From NCBI GenBank assembly GCA_008123405.1, contig VSSA01000021.1:1-64000 (forward strand): a stretch of 64,000 bases of DNA. The letters are read 5' to 3'. The position numbers and the translations under genes were made by a program. The DNA comes from Nocardioides sp. BGMRC 2183 (lineage in GTDB: Bacteria; Actinomycetota; Actinomycetes; Propionibacteriales; Nocardioidaceae). Within the stretch, counting starts at the first letter, position 1; every line of letters begins with the position of its first letter. The notes under the pieces were generated by a model, which did not search any database, was not told where the DNA came from, and saw nothing but the letters and a program-made list of their open reading frames with translations. Below, piece by piece: positions 6,773-17,654 of this stretch.

Positions 6773-7324
6773 GTGGAACCGGTCGGACGTGTGTGGGCGT
6801 GGCTCGGGCTGTTGGCGCGCCTGGTGACCGGCGGGGTCTGGCTGGTGGCCGGCGCGCTCAAGGTGACCACTCCCGAGGCGAGCATCAATGCGGTCCGCGC
6901 CTATCAGTTGCTGCCGCCGTCCCTGGCAGACCTGGTCGGCCTGGTCCTGCCCGCGCTGGAGATCGCGATCGGGCTCGCGCTGATCCTCGGTGTGCTGACC
7001 CGGACGGCCGCGCTGCTCTCCGCGGTGCTGTTCGTCGCCTTCATCATCGGCATCGCGTCGGTATGGGCACGCGGCATCGAGATCGACTGCGGCTGCTTCG
7101 GCGGCGGGGGAGCCAAGGAGGGCGCTGCCGACGCCTACCCGTGGGAGATCGCACGTGACGTCGCGCTGCTCGCCGCCTCGCCGCTGGTGGTCGCGCTGCG
7201 CCGTACCGCCCTCGCGCTGGACAACGTGCTGTTCCCCGACCCCGAGCCCGACGCTGACACCGACCCCACGAACGAATCCGCGCCCGGCGCGACCGACGCC
7301 GAGCTGATCGAAGAAGAAAGCTGA
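6773..7324 (+). CDS. MauE/DoxX-like redox membrane protein
   Basis: A 183-residue protein with four predicted membrane helices (about residues 8-28, 46-68, 72-92 and 120-138). Its signature is RGIEIDCGCFGGGG after the third helix, the CxC/CGCFG motif typical of MauE-type quinone-linked thiol-oxidising membrane proteins. The tail is acidic and soluble. The thioredoxin-fold gene begins 4 nt downstream, so the pair is likely an oxidant generator plus a periplasmic-side thiol oxidase for disulfide formation. GTG 6773 is supported by TACGCT 7 nt upstream. Confidence 0.8.
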   Translation: MEPVGRVWAWLGLLARLVTGGVWLVAGALKVTTPEASINAVRAYQLLPPSLADLVGLVLPALEIAIGLALILGVLTRTAALLSAVLFVAFIIGIASVWARGIEIDCGCFGGGGAKEGAADAYPWEIARDVALLAASPLVVALRRTALALDNVLFPDPEPDADTDPTNESAPGATDAELIEEES

Positions 7325-7328
7325 AGAG

Positions 7329-8066
7329 ATGTCATCGACCTCCAAGAAGGCCGCCGACCGACGCGCGAAGGCAGCCGCCGCCCGCGCCGAGCAGAAGCGC
7401 CGCGAGCAACGCCGCCGGCTGTTCACCATCGGTGGGGTGGTGCTGGCAGTGGTGCTGATCGTGGGCGGCGCCATCGCGGTCAGCGTCTTCAACACCGAGG
7501 AAGTGGATGCGGCTCCGGCAGGCAGCAGTGAGTTCGGGGTCACCATCGGCGACAAGGATGCGCCCCGCACCGTCGTCATCTACGAGGACTTCCTCTGCCC
7601 CTACTGCGGTGCGCTCGAGGACGCGACCCGTGACGACCTGAGCCAGCTCGCCGCCGACGGCAAGGTGTTCGTCGAGTACCGCCCCTTCGACCTGCTCAGC
7701 GACAGCTTCGGCGACTACCCGATCCGCGCCGCCAACGCCTTCGCCGTCGTCCTCGACGCGGCCGGCCCGGAGGCCGGCAAGAAGTTCCACGACCTGCTCT
7801 TCGAGAACCAGCCGTCGGAGCAGGACCCGGACGCGATGACCGACGACGACCTGGTCGACCTGGCCGTCGAGGCCGGTGCCGAGGAGAGCGAGGTGCGCGA
7901 CGGCATCGAGAACCTGGCCCAGGAGCAGTGGGTCACCGACGCCACGAAGGAGGCGAAGGCCTCCGGCATCACCGGCACGCCGACCGTGCTGCTCGACGGC
8001 GAGCCGTTCAACGACGGTCGCACCATCGACGACCTCGTCGAGAACCTCATCGCGGAGCTCCAGTGA
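7329..8066 (+). CDS. Membrane-anchored DsbA family thiol-disulfide protein
   Basis: A 245-residue protein: a very basic N-terminus (residues 1-30), one membrane anchor (about 31-53), then an extracytoplasmic thioredoxin fold with active site CPYC (90-93) in YEDFLCPYCGALE and the cis-proline region GITGTPTVLLDGE. The insertion between is helical as in DsbA. It probably oxidises or shuttles disulfides in exported proteins, with the preceding MauE-like protein as partner. It starts 4 nt after that gene and its stop overlaps the adenosine deaminase start (GTGA), so all three are likely co-transcribed. Confidence 0.85.
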   Translation: MSSTSKKAADRRAKAAAARAEQKRREQRRRLFTIGGVVLAVVLIVGGAIAVSVFNTEEVDAAPAGSSEFGVTIGDKDAPRTVVIYEDFLCPYCGALEDATRDDLSQLAADGKVFVEYRPFDLLSDSFGDYPIRAANAFAVVLDAAGPEAGKKFHDLLFENQPSEQDPDAMTDDDLVDLAVEAGAEESEVRDGIENLAQEQWVTDATKEAKASGITGTPTVLLDGEPFNDGRTIDDLVENLIAELQ

Positions 8067-9103
8067 CCGTCGGGGGGCGGTACGACGCCTTCATCGCCAC
8101 ACTGCCGAAGGCAGAGCTGCACGTGCACCACGTCGGGTCGGCCTCACCGGAGATGGTCGCCGAGCTCGCCGCCCGGCACCCGGGCACGGTGCCGACCGAT
8201 GCGATCGAGCTCGCCCGGTTCTTCGAGTTCCGCGACTTCGCCCACTTCATCGAGGTCTACCTGGCCGTGGTCGACCTGATCCGCACCCCCGATGACATCC
8301 GGTTCCTGACCTACGAGGTGGCCCGCGAGCTCGCCGGCCCCCAGGCGGTGCGCTACGCGGAACTCACCTGCACCCCCTATACCTCGGTCCGCCCGCACGA
8401 GGAGGGGAAGGGGATGCCGATCGAGGCCTACACCGAGGCGATCGAGGACGCGCGGACCGCGGCCGAGCGCGACTTCGGCATCGTGCTGCGCTGGATCTAC
8501 GACATCCCCGGCGAGGCAGGCCTGCCCGCCGCCGACGCGACGCTGGGCTACGCCCTGGACCACGGCCCCGAGGGGCTGGTCGGCTTCGGACTCGGCGGAC
8601 CGGAGATCGGGGTGCCGCGCCCCCAGTTCGCGCCACACTTCGACAGTGCCCGCGCCGCCGGACTCCGTTCGGTGCCCCACGCGGGGGAGACGACCGGGCC
8701 GGAGACGGTGTGGTCGGCGCTGCGGGATCTGGGCGCCGAGCGGATCGGGCACGGCACCTCCGCGGCCCAGGACCCCGCACTCCTCGCGCACCTGGCCGAG
8801 CAGCGGATCCCGCTGGAGATCTGCCCGTCCTCCAACATCGCCACCCGAGCGGTCGCGGTGCTGGAGGAGCATCCGCTGCGCGCCTTCGTGGAGGCGGGCG
8901 TGGTGGTGACGATCAACTCCGACGACCCACCGATGTTCGGCACCACCCTCAACGCCGAGTATGCGATCGCCGCCGACCTGCTCGGCCTGGACGAGCAGGG
9001 GATCGCAGAGCTGGCGGGCACCGCCGTCGACGTCTCCTTCGCCCCCGACGACGTCAAGGCGCGGCTCCGCGCCGAGATCGCGGACCGCACCCGCAACCTC
9101 TGA
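8063..9103 (+). CDS. Adenosine deaminase family protein
   Basis: A 346-residue metal-dependent TIM-barrel hydrolase of the adenosine/AMP deaminase family. Metal ligands H20 and H22 lie in ELHVHHVGSAS, an altered form of the usual HxHLxGS; later motifs are PHAGETTGPE (catalytic glutamate), RIGHGT, SSNIATRAV and NSDDPPMFGT (metal aspartate). All catalytic positions are present. It likely deaminates adenosine or a related 6-aminopurine; the exact substrate, including deoxyfutalosine-type compounds, cannot be fixed from sequence. GTG 8063 overlaps the preceding stop codon. Confidence 0.8.
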   Translation: MTVGGRYDAFIATLPKAELHVHHVGSASPEMVAELAARHPGTVPTDAIELARFFEFRDFAHFIEVYLAVVDLIRTPDDIRFLTYEVARELAGPQAVRYAELTCTPYTSVRPHEEGKGMPIEAYTEAIEDARTAAERDFGIVLRWIYDIPGEAGLPAADATLGYALDHGPEGLVGFGLGGPEIGVPRPQFAPHFDSARAAGLRSVPHAGETTGPETVWSALRDLGAERIGHGTSAAQDPALLAHLAEQRIPLEICPSSNIATRAVAVLEEHPLRAFVEAGVVVTINSDDPPMFGTTLNAEYAIAADLLGLDEQGIAELAGTAVDVSFAPDDVKARLRAEIADRTRNL

Positions 9104-9121
9104 ACCGATCACGGCGCCAGG

Positions 9122-9197
9122 TGGCGCCCCCGGCAGGAGTCGAACCCGCAACCATCGGAGTAGAAATCCGCTGCGCTATCCATTGCGCCACGGGGGC
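9122..9197 (-). tRNA. tRNA-Arg (anticodon TCT), CCA encoded
   Basis: A minus-strand cloverleaf with acceptor GCCCCCG/CGGGGGC, D-arm with GCGCAATGGATAGCGC, anticodon loop TTTCTAC (anticodon TCT) and T-arm GCGGG TTCGACT CCTGC. G73 and an encoded CCA (9122-9124) complete it. The 27-43 pair is a G-A mismatch. It lies between the deaminase and aminopeptidase P genes. Confidence 0.93.
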
Positions 9198-9226
9198 CGT
9201 GGCCCGAGGGTATCGCCGGAGGTGGC

Positions 9227-10687
9227 TCAGCCGCGCAGCCGACCCATCCACTCCTCGACGCCCGCGGCGTCGCGCGGCAGCGCGGCGGAGAGATTCCGTA
9301 CGCCGTCCGCGGTGACCACCACGTCGTCCTCGATCCGGATGCCGATGCCGCGCAGCTCCTCGGGCACCAGCAGGTCGTCGGCCTGGAAGTAGAGGCCGGG
9401 CTCGACGGTCAGCACCATGTTCTCGGCCAGGATGCCGTCCCGGTAGGACTCCGGTGCGGCCTGGCCACAGTCGTGCACGTCCATGCCGAGCATGTGGCTC
9501 ACCCCGTGCAGCGTCCACCGGGCGTAGACCTTCGAGGAGGGGTCGAGCGCCTCGTCCACCGAGACCGGCAGCAGGTCGAGGTCGGCCAGGCCGTGGGCGA
9601 GGACGACCATCGCGGCGTCGTGGCCGGCGAGGAACGGCTTGCCGGGCGCCAGCGCGGCGATCGACGCCTCCTGGGCGTCGTACACGAGGGTGTGCAGGTC
9701 GCGCTGGAGGGGGGTGAAGGTCCCCGAGACCGGCATCGTGCGGGTCACGTCCGCGGTGTAGAGGTTGCGGTTCTCCACGCCCATGTCGCAGAGGATCAGC
9801 TCACCCGGCCGCACCGGTCCGGTGTTGTCGATCCAGTGCAGCGTGGTGGCGTGGGAGCCGCTGGCGACGATCGAGTCGTAGCCGATGTCGTTGCCCATCG
9901 CCCGGGCGCGGCGGAAGAAGGTGCCCTCGAGCCAGCGCTCGCCGTACCGGAGCACCTGGCCCCACTCGCGGACGCTGTCCTCGAAGCCGAGCACCGTCGC
10001 ATCGACGGCCTCGGTCAGCTCGCCGAGCTCCCACTCGTCCTTGATCAGCCGCATCTCGGAGATCACCCGAGCCAGCTCGCTGTCCCGGCCGTCATCGGCG
10101 GCGACGAGTGCGTCCACGTCGGCGGAGACGCCGCGGTGCACCCGGGTCTTGCCGGGGCGGGTGAGCACCGAGCCGAGCTCGGAGACATGGCGGGTCGCCA
10201 CGCCCAACGATGCTTCCAGCTCCCCGAGGGAGGGGCGCTCACCGGCCCAGAGCGTGCCGTACTGGCGGTCACGGAAGAACTCGTCGCTGTCGCGCCCCGA
10301 GCGGGGGCGGGCGTAGAGCACCGCGGAGCCGTCGGCCTCGATCACCAACACCGCATCGGTGGTCTGGTTGCCGCTGAAGTAGGTGTGCGCGGTGTCCGGG
10401 CGGAACCGGTAGTCGGTGTCGTTGGCGCGCACCTTGTAGGTGCCGGCCGGGAGGACCAGTCGCTCGCCGGGGAACATCGCCGCCAGCCGGGCACGACGAT
10501 CGGCCGCGTACGACGCGATCGGGTGCAGCGCCACGTCGCGCTCCCGCTCGTCCCAACCGGTGCGCATGAACGCCGCATAGGCGTCGGGTACGGCGGGGTC
10601 GTGGGACTCGGTCCGCACCACCTCCGCTGTCTCAGGGGCGATGTCGGTCGGGTCGGTCAGGTCGGCCGGTGTGATCTGCTCCTCCAC
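9227..10687 (-). CDS. Aminopeptidase P family (Xaa-Pro aminopeptidase)
   Basis: A 486-residue M24B metallopeptidase that would remove N-terminal residues preceding proline. After an N-terminal creatinase-like domain, the pita-bread catalytic domain shows the metal ligands: the two aspartates of CDMGVENRNLYTADVTRTMP, the histidine in HGVSHMLGMDVHD, and the glutamates of LTVEPGLYF and GIRIEDDV. The length fits the long AMP form. GTG 10687 is chosen because AGCCTA (10696-10701, TAGGCT on the minus strand) lies 8 nt upstream; longer frames would run into the divergent prsW gene. Confidence 0.9.
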   Translation of the reverse strand: MEEQITPADLTDPTDIAPETAEVVRTESHDPAVPDAYAAFMRTGWDERERDVALHPIASYAADRRARLAAMFPGERLVLPAGTYKVRANDTDYRFRPDTAHTYFSGNQTTDAVLVIEADGSAVLYARPRSGRDSDEFFRDRQYGTLWAGERPSLGELEASLGVATRHVSELGSVLTRPGKTRVHRGVSADVDALVAADDGRDSELARVISEMRLIKDEWELGELTEAVDATVLGFEDSVREWGQVLRYGERWLEGTFFRRARAMGNDIGYDSIVASGSHATTLHWIDNTGPVRPGELILCDMGVENRNLYTADVTRTMPVSGTFTPLQRDLHTLVYDAQEASIAALAPGKPFLAGHDAAMVVLAHGLADLDLLPVSVDEALDPSSKVYARWTLHGVSHMLGMDVHDCGQAAPESYRDGILAENMVLTVEPGLYFQADDLLVPEELRGIGIRIEDDVVVTADGVRNLSAALPRDAAGVEEWMGRLRG

Positions 10688-10771
10688 GGTGCCCCAGCCT
10701 ACGCCTCGACCCAGGTGAGACGGCATCGCCGAATCCGGCCTCCGGAGCCGGTGCCGATAGGCTTGACAGCC
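10688..10771. promoter_or_regulatory. Divergent leaderless promoters between the aminopeptidase P and prsW genes
   Basis: TAGGCT occurs on both strands: minus at 10696-10701, 8 nt before GTG 10687, and plus at 10758-10763, 8 nt before ATG 10772. Identical hexamers and spacing on both sides support the two starts. Confidence 0.55.
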
Positions 10772-11893
10772 ATGGGGTCTCATCGTCACGAGGGCGTCGC
10801 GTTCACGGTCGTGGTGACCGTCGCCGTCGGTCTCGGGGCGGTCGCCGTCCTGGTGCTGCTCGCGCTCAGCGGTGCGCCCTCGATCACCCTCCTCGCCACG
10901 GTGCTCGCGGCGCTGCCGGTCGGGCCCGCGCTGGCGGCGTACCTGTGGCTGGATCGGTATGAGCCGGAGCCGCGGACACTGCTGCTCCTCGGGCTGCTGT
11001 GGGGCGCCTGCGTCGCCACCGTGGCCGCACTCGTGGTGCAGGGTCTCGGCGGCTTCCTGGTCGGCTTCACCTCCACGATGTCACTGGCCGTCGTCGCTCC
11101 GATCACCGAGGAGGCCTTCAAGGGACTCTTCCTGCTGCTCCTGCTCTGGTGGCGGCGGGCCGAGGTGGACGGCATCCTCGACGGCATCGTCTACGCCGGC
11201 ATGGTCGGCATCGGCTTCGCCTTCTTCGAGAACATCCTCTATCTCGCGGCCGCCTACGACGGCGCGGACGGGATGGCACCCGGCGGGATCGCCGGCATCA
11301 CCTCCACCTTCGTGGTGCGCTGCCTGTTCAGCCCGTTCGCCCATCCGCTCTTCACCACGTTCATCGGCATCGGGATCGGCATCGCGGTGACCTCCCGCTC
11401 GACCGGCGTCCGGATCGTCGCGCCGCTGATCGGCTACCTCTGCGCCGTGCTCAGCCACGGCATCTGGAACGCCTCCACGGTGTTCGGCTTCGGCTCGTTC
11501 GTGGTGGTCTACCTGGTGCTGATGGCCCCGGCCTTCGCGGGGATGATCACGCTGGCGGTCTGGGCTCGCAACCGCGAGCGCGAGATGCTGACCGACGCAT
11601 TGACCGACGCTGCCGCCCGCGGGCTGCTGCCGGCGACCGACATCGGCTGGCTCGTCGACCTCGGCGCCCGGCGCCTGGCGCGTGAGCACGCTCGCGCGAC
11701 CGGCGGGGTGGCAGCGGGCCGCGCGATGCGCGATTACCAGCAGGCGGCCGTCGAACTCGGCTACCTTCACCACCGGTTGCTCCGTGGCACCGCCCCGGGT
11801 GACTGGCAGTCTCGGGGGCAGGAGTTCCTGGCCCGCATCCAGGCGAGCCGACCCGGCTTCGCCTTTCCTGGACAGGTGGTACCGCAACGATGA
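10772..11893 (+). CDS. PrsW family intramembrane metalloprotease
   Basis: A 373-residue polytopic membrane protein with about eight helices in the first 270 residues and a soluble tail. PrsW-family motifs are PITEEAFKG (about 110-118, paired glutamates), DGIVYAGMVGIGFAFFEN (about 137-154) and conserved histidines in FAHPLFT and SHGIWN, which together form the proposed active site. Bacillus PrsW cleaves an anti-sigma factor; the substrate here is unknown, with no anti-sigma factor adjacent. Its stop overlaps the start of the first dynamin-like GTPase (ATGA), so the protease is translationally coupled to that pair. Confidence 0.88.
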   Translation: MGSHRHEGVAFTVVVTVAVGLGAVAVLVLLALSGAPSITLLATVLAALPVGPALAAYLWLDRYEPEPRTLLLLGLLWGACVATVAALVVQGLGGFLVGFTSTMSLAVVAPITEEAFKGLFLLLLLWWRRAEVDGILDGIVYAGMVGIGFAFFENILYLAAAYDGADGMAPGGIAGITSTFVVRCLFSPFAHPLFTTFIGIGIGIAVTSRSTGVRIVAPLIGYLCAVLSHGIWNASTVFGFGSFVVVYLVLMAPAFAGMITLAVWARNREREMLTDALTDAAARGLLPATDIGWLVDLGARRLAREHARATGGVAAGRAMRDYQQAAVELGYLHHRLLRGTAPGDWQSRGQEFLARIQASRPGFAFPGQVVPQR

Positions 11894-13644
11894 CCGGAAC
11901 CGACGCGCCCGACGCCGACGTGTTCGGGGACGCTGCCGGCGGCAAGATGCTGACCGAGGTGATCCGCCTCCACGGGGCGCTCAAGGCTGCGCCGCTGCCG
12001 CTGGACCTGCCCGGTGCCGAACCGCTGCGGACCGCACGCGGTCAGATCATCGAGCAGCTCGAGGACTACGTGATCCCGCGCCTGATGACGCTGGACGCGC
12101 CGCTGCTCACCGTGGTCGGCGGCTCCACCGGTGCCGGCAAGTCCACGCTGGTCAACACCCTGGTCGGCCACCGGGTCACCTCGCCCGGTGTGCTGCGCCC
12201 CACCACGCGCTCCCCGGTGCTGGTGCACCACCCCGAGGAGGGTCACTGGTTCGGCCCCGACCGGCTGCTGCCCGAGCTGAAGCGGGTCTCGGAGCCCACC
12301 GTGGACCAGGATTCGATCCAGCTGGTGGCCACCGACGCCCTGCCCAAGGGCGTGGCGATCCTGGACGCGCCGGACGTCGACTCCGTCGACGAACGCAACC
12401 GGGAGCTCGCCTCCCAGCTGCTGGCCGCGGCGGACCTCTGGCTCTTCGTGACCTCCGCGGCCCGCTACTCCGACCAGGTCCCGTGGGAGCACCTCAAGCT
12501 CGCCGTGGAGCGTTCCACCGCCGTCGCGCTGGTCCTGGACCGGACGGCACCCGACGCGGTGCCGGCGGTCTCGGCTCACCTGGCTCGGATGATGTCCTCA
12601 CGCGGCCTCAAGGACTCGCCGCTCTTCGGTGTCGCCGAGGGCCCGGTGAGCGAGGAGGGGCTGCTGCCGCTGGACCATGTGGCCGAGATCCGTGGGTGGC
12701 TGGAGCAGTTGGCCTCCGACGCCGCCGCGCGTCGTACCGTGGTGAACCAGACGGTGCTCGGCGCCGCCCGGACGGTGACCCGCAAGGCGTTCCCGATCGC
12801 CGATGCCGCCGGCGCCCAGGTGGAGGCTGTCGGTGACCTGCTCGCCGTGGCCGACCGACGGTACGACGCCGCGCTGGCCGGGCTGCTCGCCGCGGCGACC
12901 GACGGCTCGGTGTTGCGTGGCGACCTGCAGGCCCGCTGGCAGGAGTTCGTCGGGAGTGGCGAGCTGGTCCGCTCGCTGGAGGCCAAGGTCGGCTTCGTGC
13001 GCGAGCGGCTGCTGAACGCGATCAAGGGCAAGCCGCAACAGGCTGAGCGGGTCTCGGTCGCTGTCGAGCTGGCGGTGGAGAACCTGGTGGTCGACCATGC
13101 CGAGCAGGCGGCGCAGGGTGCGGCACAGGCCTGGGAGGAGACCGACCACGGCGCCGCGATGATGGACGTCGTCACCGACGACCTCACTCGGGCCGGCCGC
13201 GGCCTGCGCGCCCGCGCCGCGCACGAGGCCCGGGAGTGGCTGTCGGAGCTGCAGGGCATCGTCAAGGACGGCAGTGGCGAGGTCCGCACCACGGCCCGGT
13301 TCTTGGCGCTGGGCGTCCGCGGGCTCGGCGTCACCCTCGCGGTGGTCGTGCTCTGCGACGATGCGCCCGCCGGCCCGGCCGGTTCGTCGGTCGAGCTCGG
13401 GCGCCGGCTGCTGGCCACCGTCGTGGGCGAGACGGCCTCGGAGGCGATGCTTCGCCAGGCCCGCGCGTCCTTGCAGGGGCGACTGGAGACGTTGATGGCC
13501 GCCGAGCGCGCACGGTACTTCGCGCCGGCGAGGGAGTGGGAGCTGAAGCCGGAGGCACCGGACCAGCTCCGTCAGGCCGCCCGTCGGGTCGACGACCTGC
13601 GGTTCGCGGTCACCAAGCAGAAGGGAACGGGGGAGCACCTGTGA
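11890..13644 (+). CDS. Dynamin-like GTPase, first of a pair
   Basis: A 584-residue P-loop GTPase with G1 GGSTGAGKST (77-86), a switch-like threonine (LRPTTRSPVLV), G3 DAPDVD (about 159-164) and a LDRTAPD segment at the G4 position. The rest is long, helical and Ala/Glu-rich, as in dynamin-like stalks; one short hydrophobic stretch (LALGVRGLGVTLAVVVL) lies near residue 480. Streptomyces uses a tandem pair of dynamin-like proteins (DynA/DynB) at sporulation septa; this tandem arrangement is similar, but orthology is inferred. It overlaps prsW upstream and the second GTPase downstream by 4 bp each. Confidence 0.75.
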   Translation: MTGTDAPDADVFGDAAGGKMLTEVIRLHGALKAAPLPLDLPGAEPLRTARGQIIEQLEDYVIPRLMTLDAPLLTVVGGSTGAGKSTLVNTLVGHRVTSPGVLRPTTRSPVLVHHPEEGHWFGPDRLLPELKRVSEPTVDQDSIQLVATDALPKGVAILDAPDVDSVDERNRELASQLLAAADLWLFVTSAARYSDQVPWEHLKLAVERSTAVALVLDRTAPDAVPAVSAHLARMMSSRGLKDSPLFGVAEGPVSEEGLLPLDHVAEIRGWLEQLASDAAARRTVVNQTVLGAARTVTRKAFPIADAAGAQVEAVGDLLAVADRRYDAALAGLLAAATDGSVLRGDLQARWQEFVGSGELVRSLEAKVGFVRERLLNAIKGKPQQAERVSVAVELAVENLVVDHAEQAAQGAAQAWEETDHGAAMMDVVTDDLTRAGRGLRARAAHEAREWLSELQGIVKDGSGEVRTTARFLALGVRGLGVTLAVVVLCDDAPAGPAGSSVELGRRLLATVVGETASEAMLRQARASLQGRLETLMAAERARYFAPAREWELKPEAPDQLRQAARRVDDLRFAVTKQKGTGEHL

Positions 13645-15317
13645 CGTCCGGGAGCGAGGAGCAGACCGGGGGGTCGGCCGGAGGGGTGCCGTCGGCGGCC
13701 GAGGAGGCCTCCCAGGTCCGTGAGTTGGCCACGCGCGGCACCGCGCTCGGTGAGCGGATCAAGGGCCTCGAGGCTGCGGTGGACGCCGCCCGCGGGCGGC
13801 TCGACGAGCAGGTGCTCGCCGAGGCGACCGCGACCGTCGAGCGCGCCACCGGCCGGCTGCGGCTCTCTGCCCGGCACACGGTGATCGGCATCGCCGGCGC
13901 CACCGGCTCCGGCAAGTCCTCGACCTACAACGCGCTGGTCGGTCTGGAGCTCTCCTCCATCGGCGTCCGGCGCCCGACCACGTCGTGGGCGACAGCTGTG
14001 GTGTGGGGGAGCGAGGGTGCCGAGGAGCTGCTGGAGTGGCTCGGGATCCCGCCGCGGCACCAGACGATGCGCGACTCCCTGCTGGACAACCGGCGTGACG
14101 AGGCAGCCCTCGAGGGCGTCGTCCTGATGGACCTGCCCGACCACGACTCCACCGAGGTCGCCCACCATCTCGAGGTCGACCGTCTGGTCGAGCTCGCCGA
14201 CCTGCTGGTCTGGGTCGTCGACCCGCAGAAGTACGCCGACGCTGCGCTGCACGACCGCTACCTGAAGCCGCTGGCGAGTCACCAGGACGTCATGGTGATC
14301 GCCGTCAACCACATCGACACGATCCCTGCCGAGGAGCGCAACGCGCTGGTCGGCGATGTTCGCCAGCTGCTGGCCGAGGACGGACTCGATCGGGTGAAGG
14401 TGATGCCGATCAGCGCCAAGCAGGGGCTGGGCATGGAGGAGTTGCGCGCCGAGATCAACGCCCGGGTCGATACCAAGCGCGCCACTGCCGCCAAGGTGGA
14501 GGCCGACGTCGCCGCAGCCGCTGACCGCCTGGCCGCCCTCGGCGGTGACGCGCCGATGGCCGCGGTCGAGGGAGCCGTCGTCGACGATCTCCGCCGCCGG
14601 GTCGAGGAGGCGGCCGGGGTGCCGGTGCTGGTCGACGGTGTCGAACGCAGCGTCGGCGCACGGGTACGGCGGGCCACCACCTGGCCGCCCTTCGCCCTCC
14701 TGGGTCGGGGCTCCGGTGAGCTCGCCGAGGAGCTCTCGGCAGCTGGCCTCGAGTTGGATTCCGAGGCCACTCCGCGGGTCGGCGCCGTCGATCACGGTGC
14801 GGTCCGTGTTGCCGCCCGCGACCTGGCCGACGAGGTGGCCGGTGCGACCGCCATGGAGTGGCGTTCCGCGGTGACCACGGCAGCGGTGGACGGCGGCGAC
14901 CGCGCCGCGACCGCACTGGACTCCGCGCTTCCCGGGATCGACCTCGGTGTCGCGCGGGTGCCGGCCTGGGCCTGGATCGTGCGCGTCCTCCAATGGGTCG
15001 CCCTGCTGGCACTCGTGGCCGGCGCGGCGTGGTGGATCGCCGGTGCGTTGGGCGCGACCGACCTGCCGTCGGTGGCCGGCATGCCGGTCGCGGCGGTCGT
15101 GCTCGTCGGCGCCCTGGTCGCCGGGTTGGTGCTGATGCTGGTCGGTCGCGCGATGGCCGGTCGGGTCGCCCGGTCCCGGGCGGCGCAGGCCGGCGGTCGG
15201 CTCCGCTCCGCCGTCGCCGAGACGCTCGATGGCACGGTGGTGCAGCCGGTCGCCGAGGCGTCGGCCGACTACCGGCGGTTCTATGCCGGCGTGAGTGCCG
15301 CGCGTCGTACCGCCTGA
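13641..15317 (+). CDS. Membrane-anchored dynamin-like (YfjP-type) GTPase, second of a pair
   Basis: A 558-residue GTPase with G1 GATGSGKSS (86-94), switch threonines RRPTTSW, G3 DLPDHDS (about 164-170), G4 NHID (about 223-226) and G5 SAK. A helical central region is followed by two membrane helices near residues 442-466 and 478-505, then a cytoplasmic tail, so both termini face the cytoplasm. The partner GTPase upstream lacks such anchors, suggesting a heteromeric complex tethered by this subunit. GTG 13641 overlaps the preceding TGA. A cell-division or membrane-remodelling role is inferred. Confidence 0.78.
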   Translation: MTSGSEEQTGGSAGGVPSAAEEASQVRELATRGTALGERIKGLEAAVDAARGRLDEQVLAEATATVERATGRLRLSARHTVIGIAGATGSGKSSTYNALVGLELSSIGVRRPTTSWATAVVWGSEGAEELLEWLGIPPRHQTMRDSLLDNRRDEAALEGVVLMDLPDHDSTEVAHHLEVDRLVELADLLVWVVDPQKYADAALHDRYLKPLASHQDVMVIAVNHIDTIPAEERNALVGDVRQLLAEDGLDRVKVMPISAKQGLGMEELRAEINARVDTKRATAAKVEADVAAAADRLAALGGDAPMAAVEGAVVDDLRRRVEEAAGVPVLVDGVERSVGARVRRATTWPPFALLGRGSGELAEELSAAGLELDSEATPRVGAVDHGAVRVAARDLADEVAGATAMEWRSAVTTAAVDGGDRAATALDSALPGIDLGVARVPAWAWIVRVLQWVALLALVAGAAWWIAGALGATDLPSVAGMPVAAVVLVGALVAGLVLMLVGRAMAGRVARSRAAQAGGRLRSAVAETLDGTVVQPVAEASADYRRFYAGVSAARRTA

Positions 15318-15464
15318 CTGAGAGGTCCCGGCCCGCTCGCCGTCCACAGCGACCACCGTGGTCGGCTCCCTCCACAGCGCTGGCGGTGCGGAGAGCGGCG
15401 ACCGTTCGGTCTGTTGTGGACTCCTCCTTGCCCGCCCGTCCGGGTGGCGACGAGAGGAGAGACG

Positions 15465-15875
15465 ATGAGCAACGAGACGATGGTGACGTTGCAAGGATGG
15501 ATCGGCAGCACGCCGGTCGGGCGTGACGTCGGGGAGGCCTCGGTGACCAGCTTTCGGCTGGCCTGCACACCGCGCCGGTTTCACCGCGGCCGCCAGGAGT
15601 GGGTCGACGGCGAGACCCAGTGGTACACGGTGAACGCCTGGCGTGCCCTGGCCGAGCACAGCCTGCGGTCGCTGAACAAGGGCGACCCGGTGCTGGTGCA
15701 CGGCCGGCTGACCCACCGCACCTACGTGAACAAGTCCGACGTGGAGGTCGTCTCGCTGGAGGTGGAGGCGAGCACCATCGGGCACGACCTGACCCGCGGC
15801 TGCAGCCAGTTCCTCAAGTCGCCTCCGCGGGAGAGCACCGAGACCCGGTCCGCGGCCTCGGAGCAGGCAGCCTGA
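15465..15875 (+). CDS. Single-stranded DNA-binding protein paralogue
   Basis: A 136-residue OB-fold protein of the SSB family: ETMVTLQGWIGSTPVGRDVG at the start, the central SFRLACTPRRFHRGRQEWVDG and TQWYTVNAWRALAEHSLRSL, then GDPVLVHGRLTHRTYVNKS. These are canonical SSB strands. The C-terminus ends SAASEQAA and lacks the acidic DDDIPF-type tip that recruits repair and replication proteins, so this is likely an accessory SSB rather than the main replication one. ATG 15465 follows GAGGAGAG with good spacing. It is a single gene after the GTPase operon. Confidence 0.8.
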   Translation: MSNETMVTLQGWIGSTPVGRDVGEASVTSFRLACTPRRFHRGRQEWVDGETQWYTVNAWRALAEHSLRSLNKGDPVLVHGRLTHRTYVNKSDVEVVSLEVEASTIGHDLTRGCSQFLKSPPRESTETRSAASEQAA

Positions 15876-15971
15876 GCCGCTCTGCCCCGGCTGGCGCGGA
15901 CCCGCCGGGGGCGGCGGACTTCGCCGACCCCGGACGGGCCTTCCGCGGCGATCCTGCGTAGCCTTTCCGCC

Positions 15972-17654
<1,683 letters not shown>

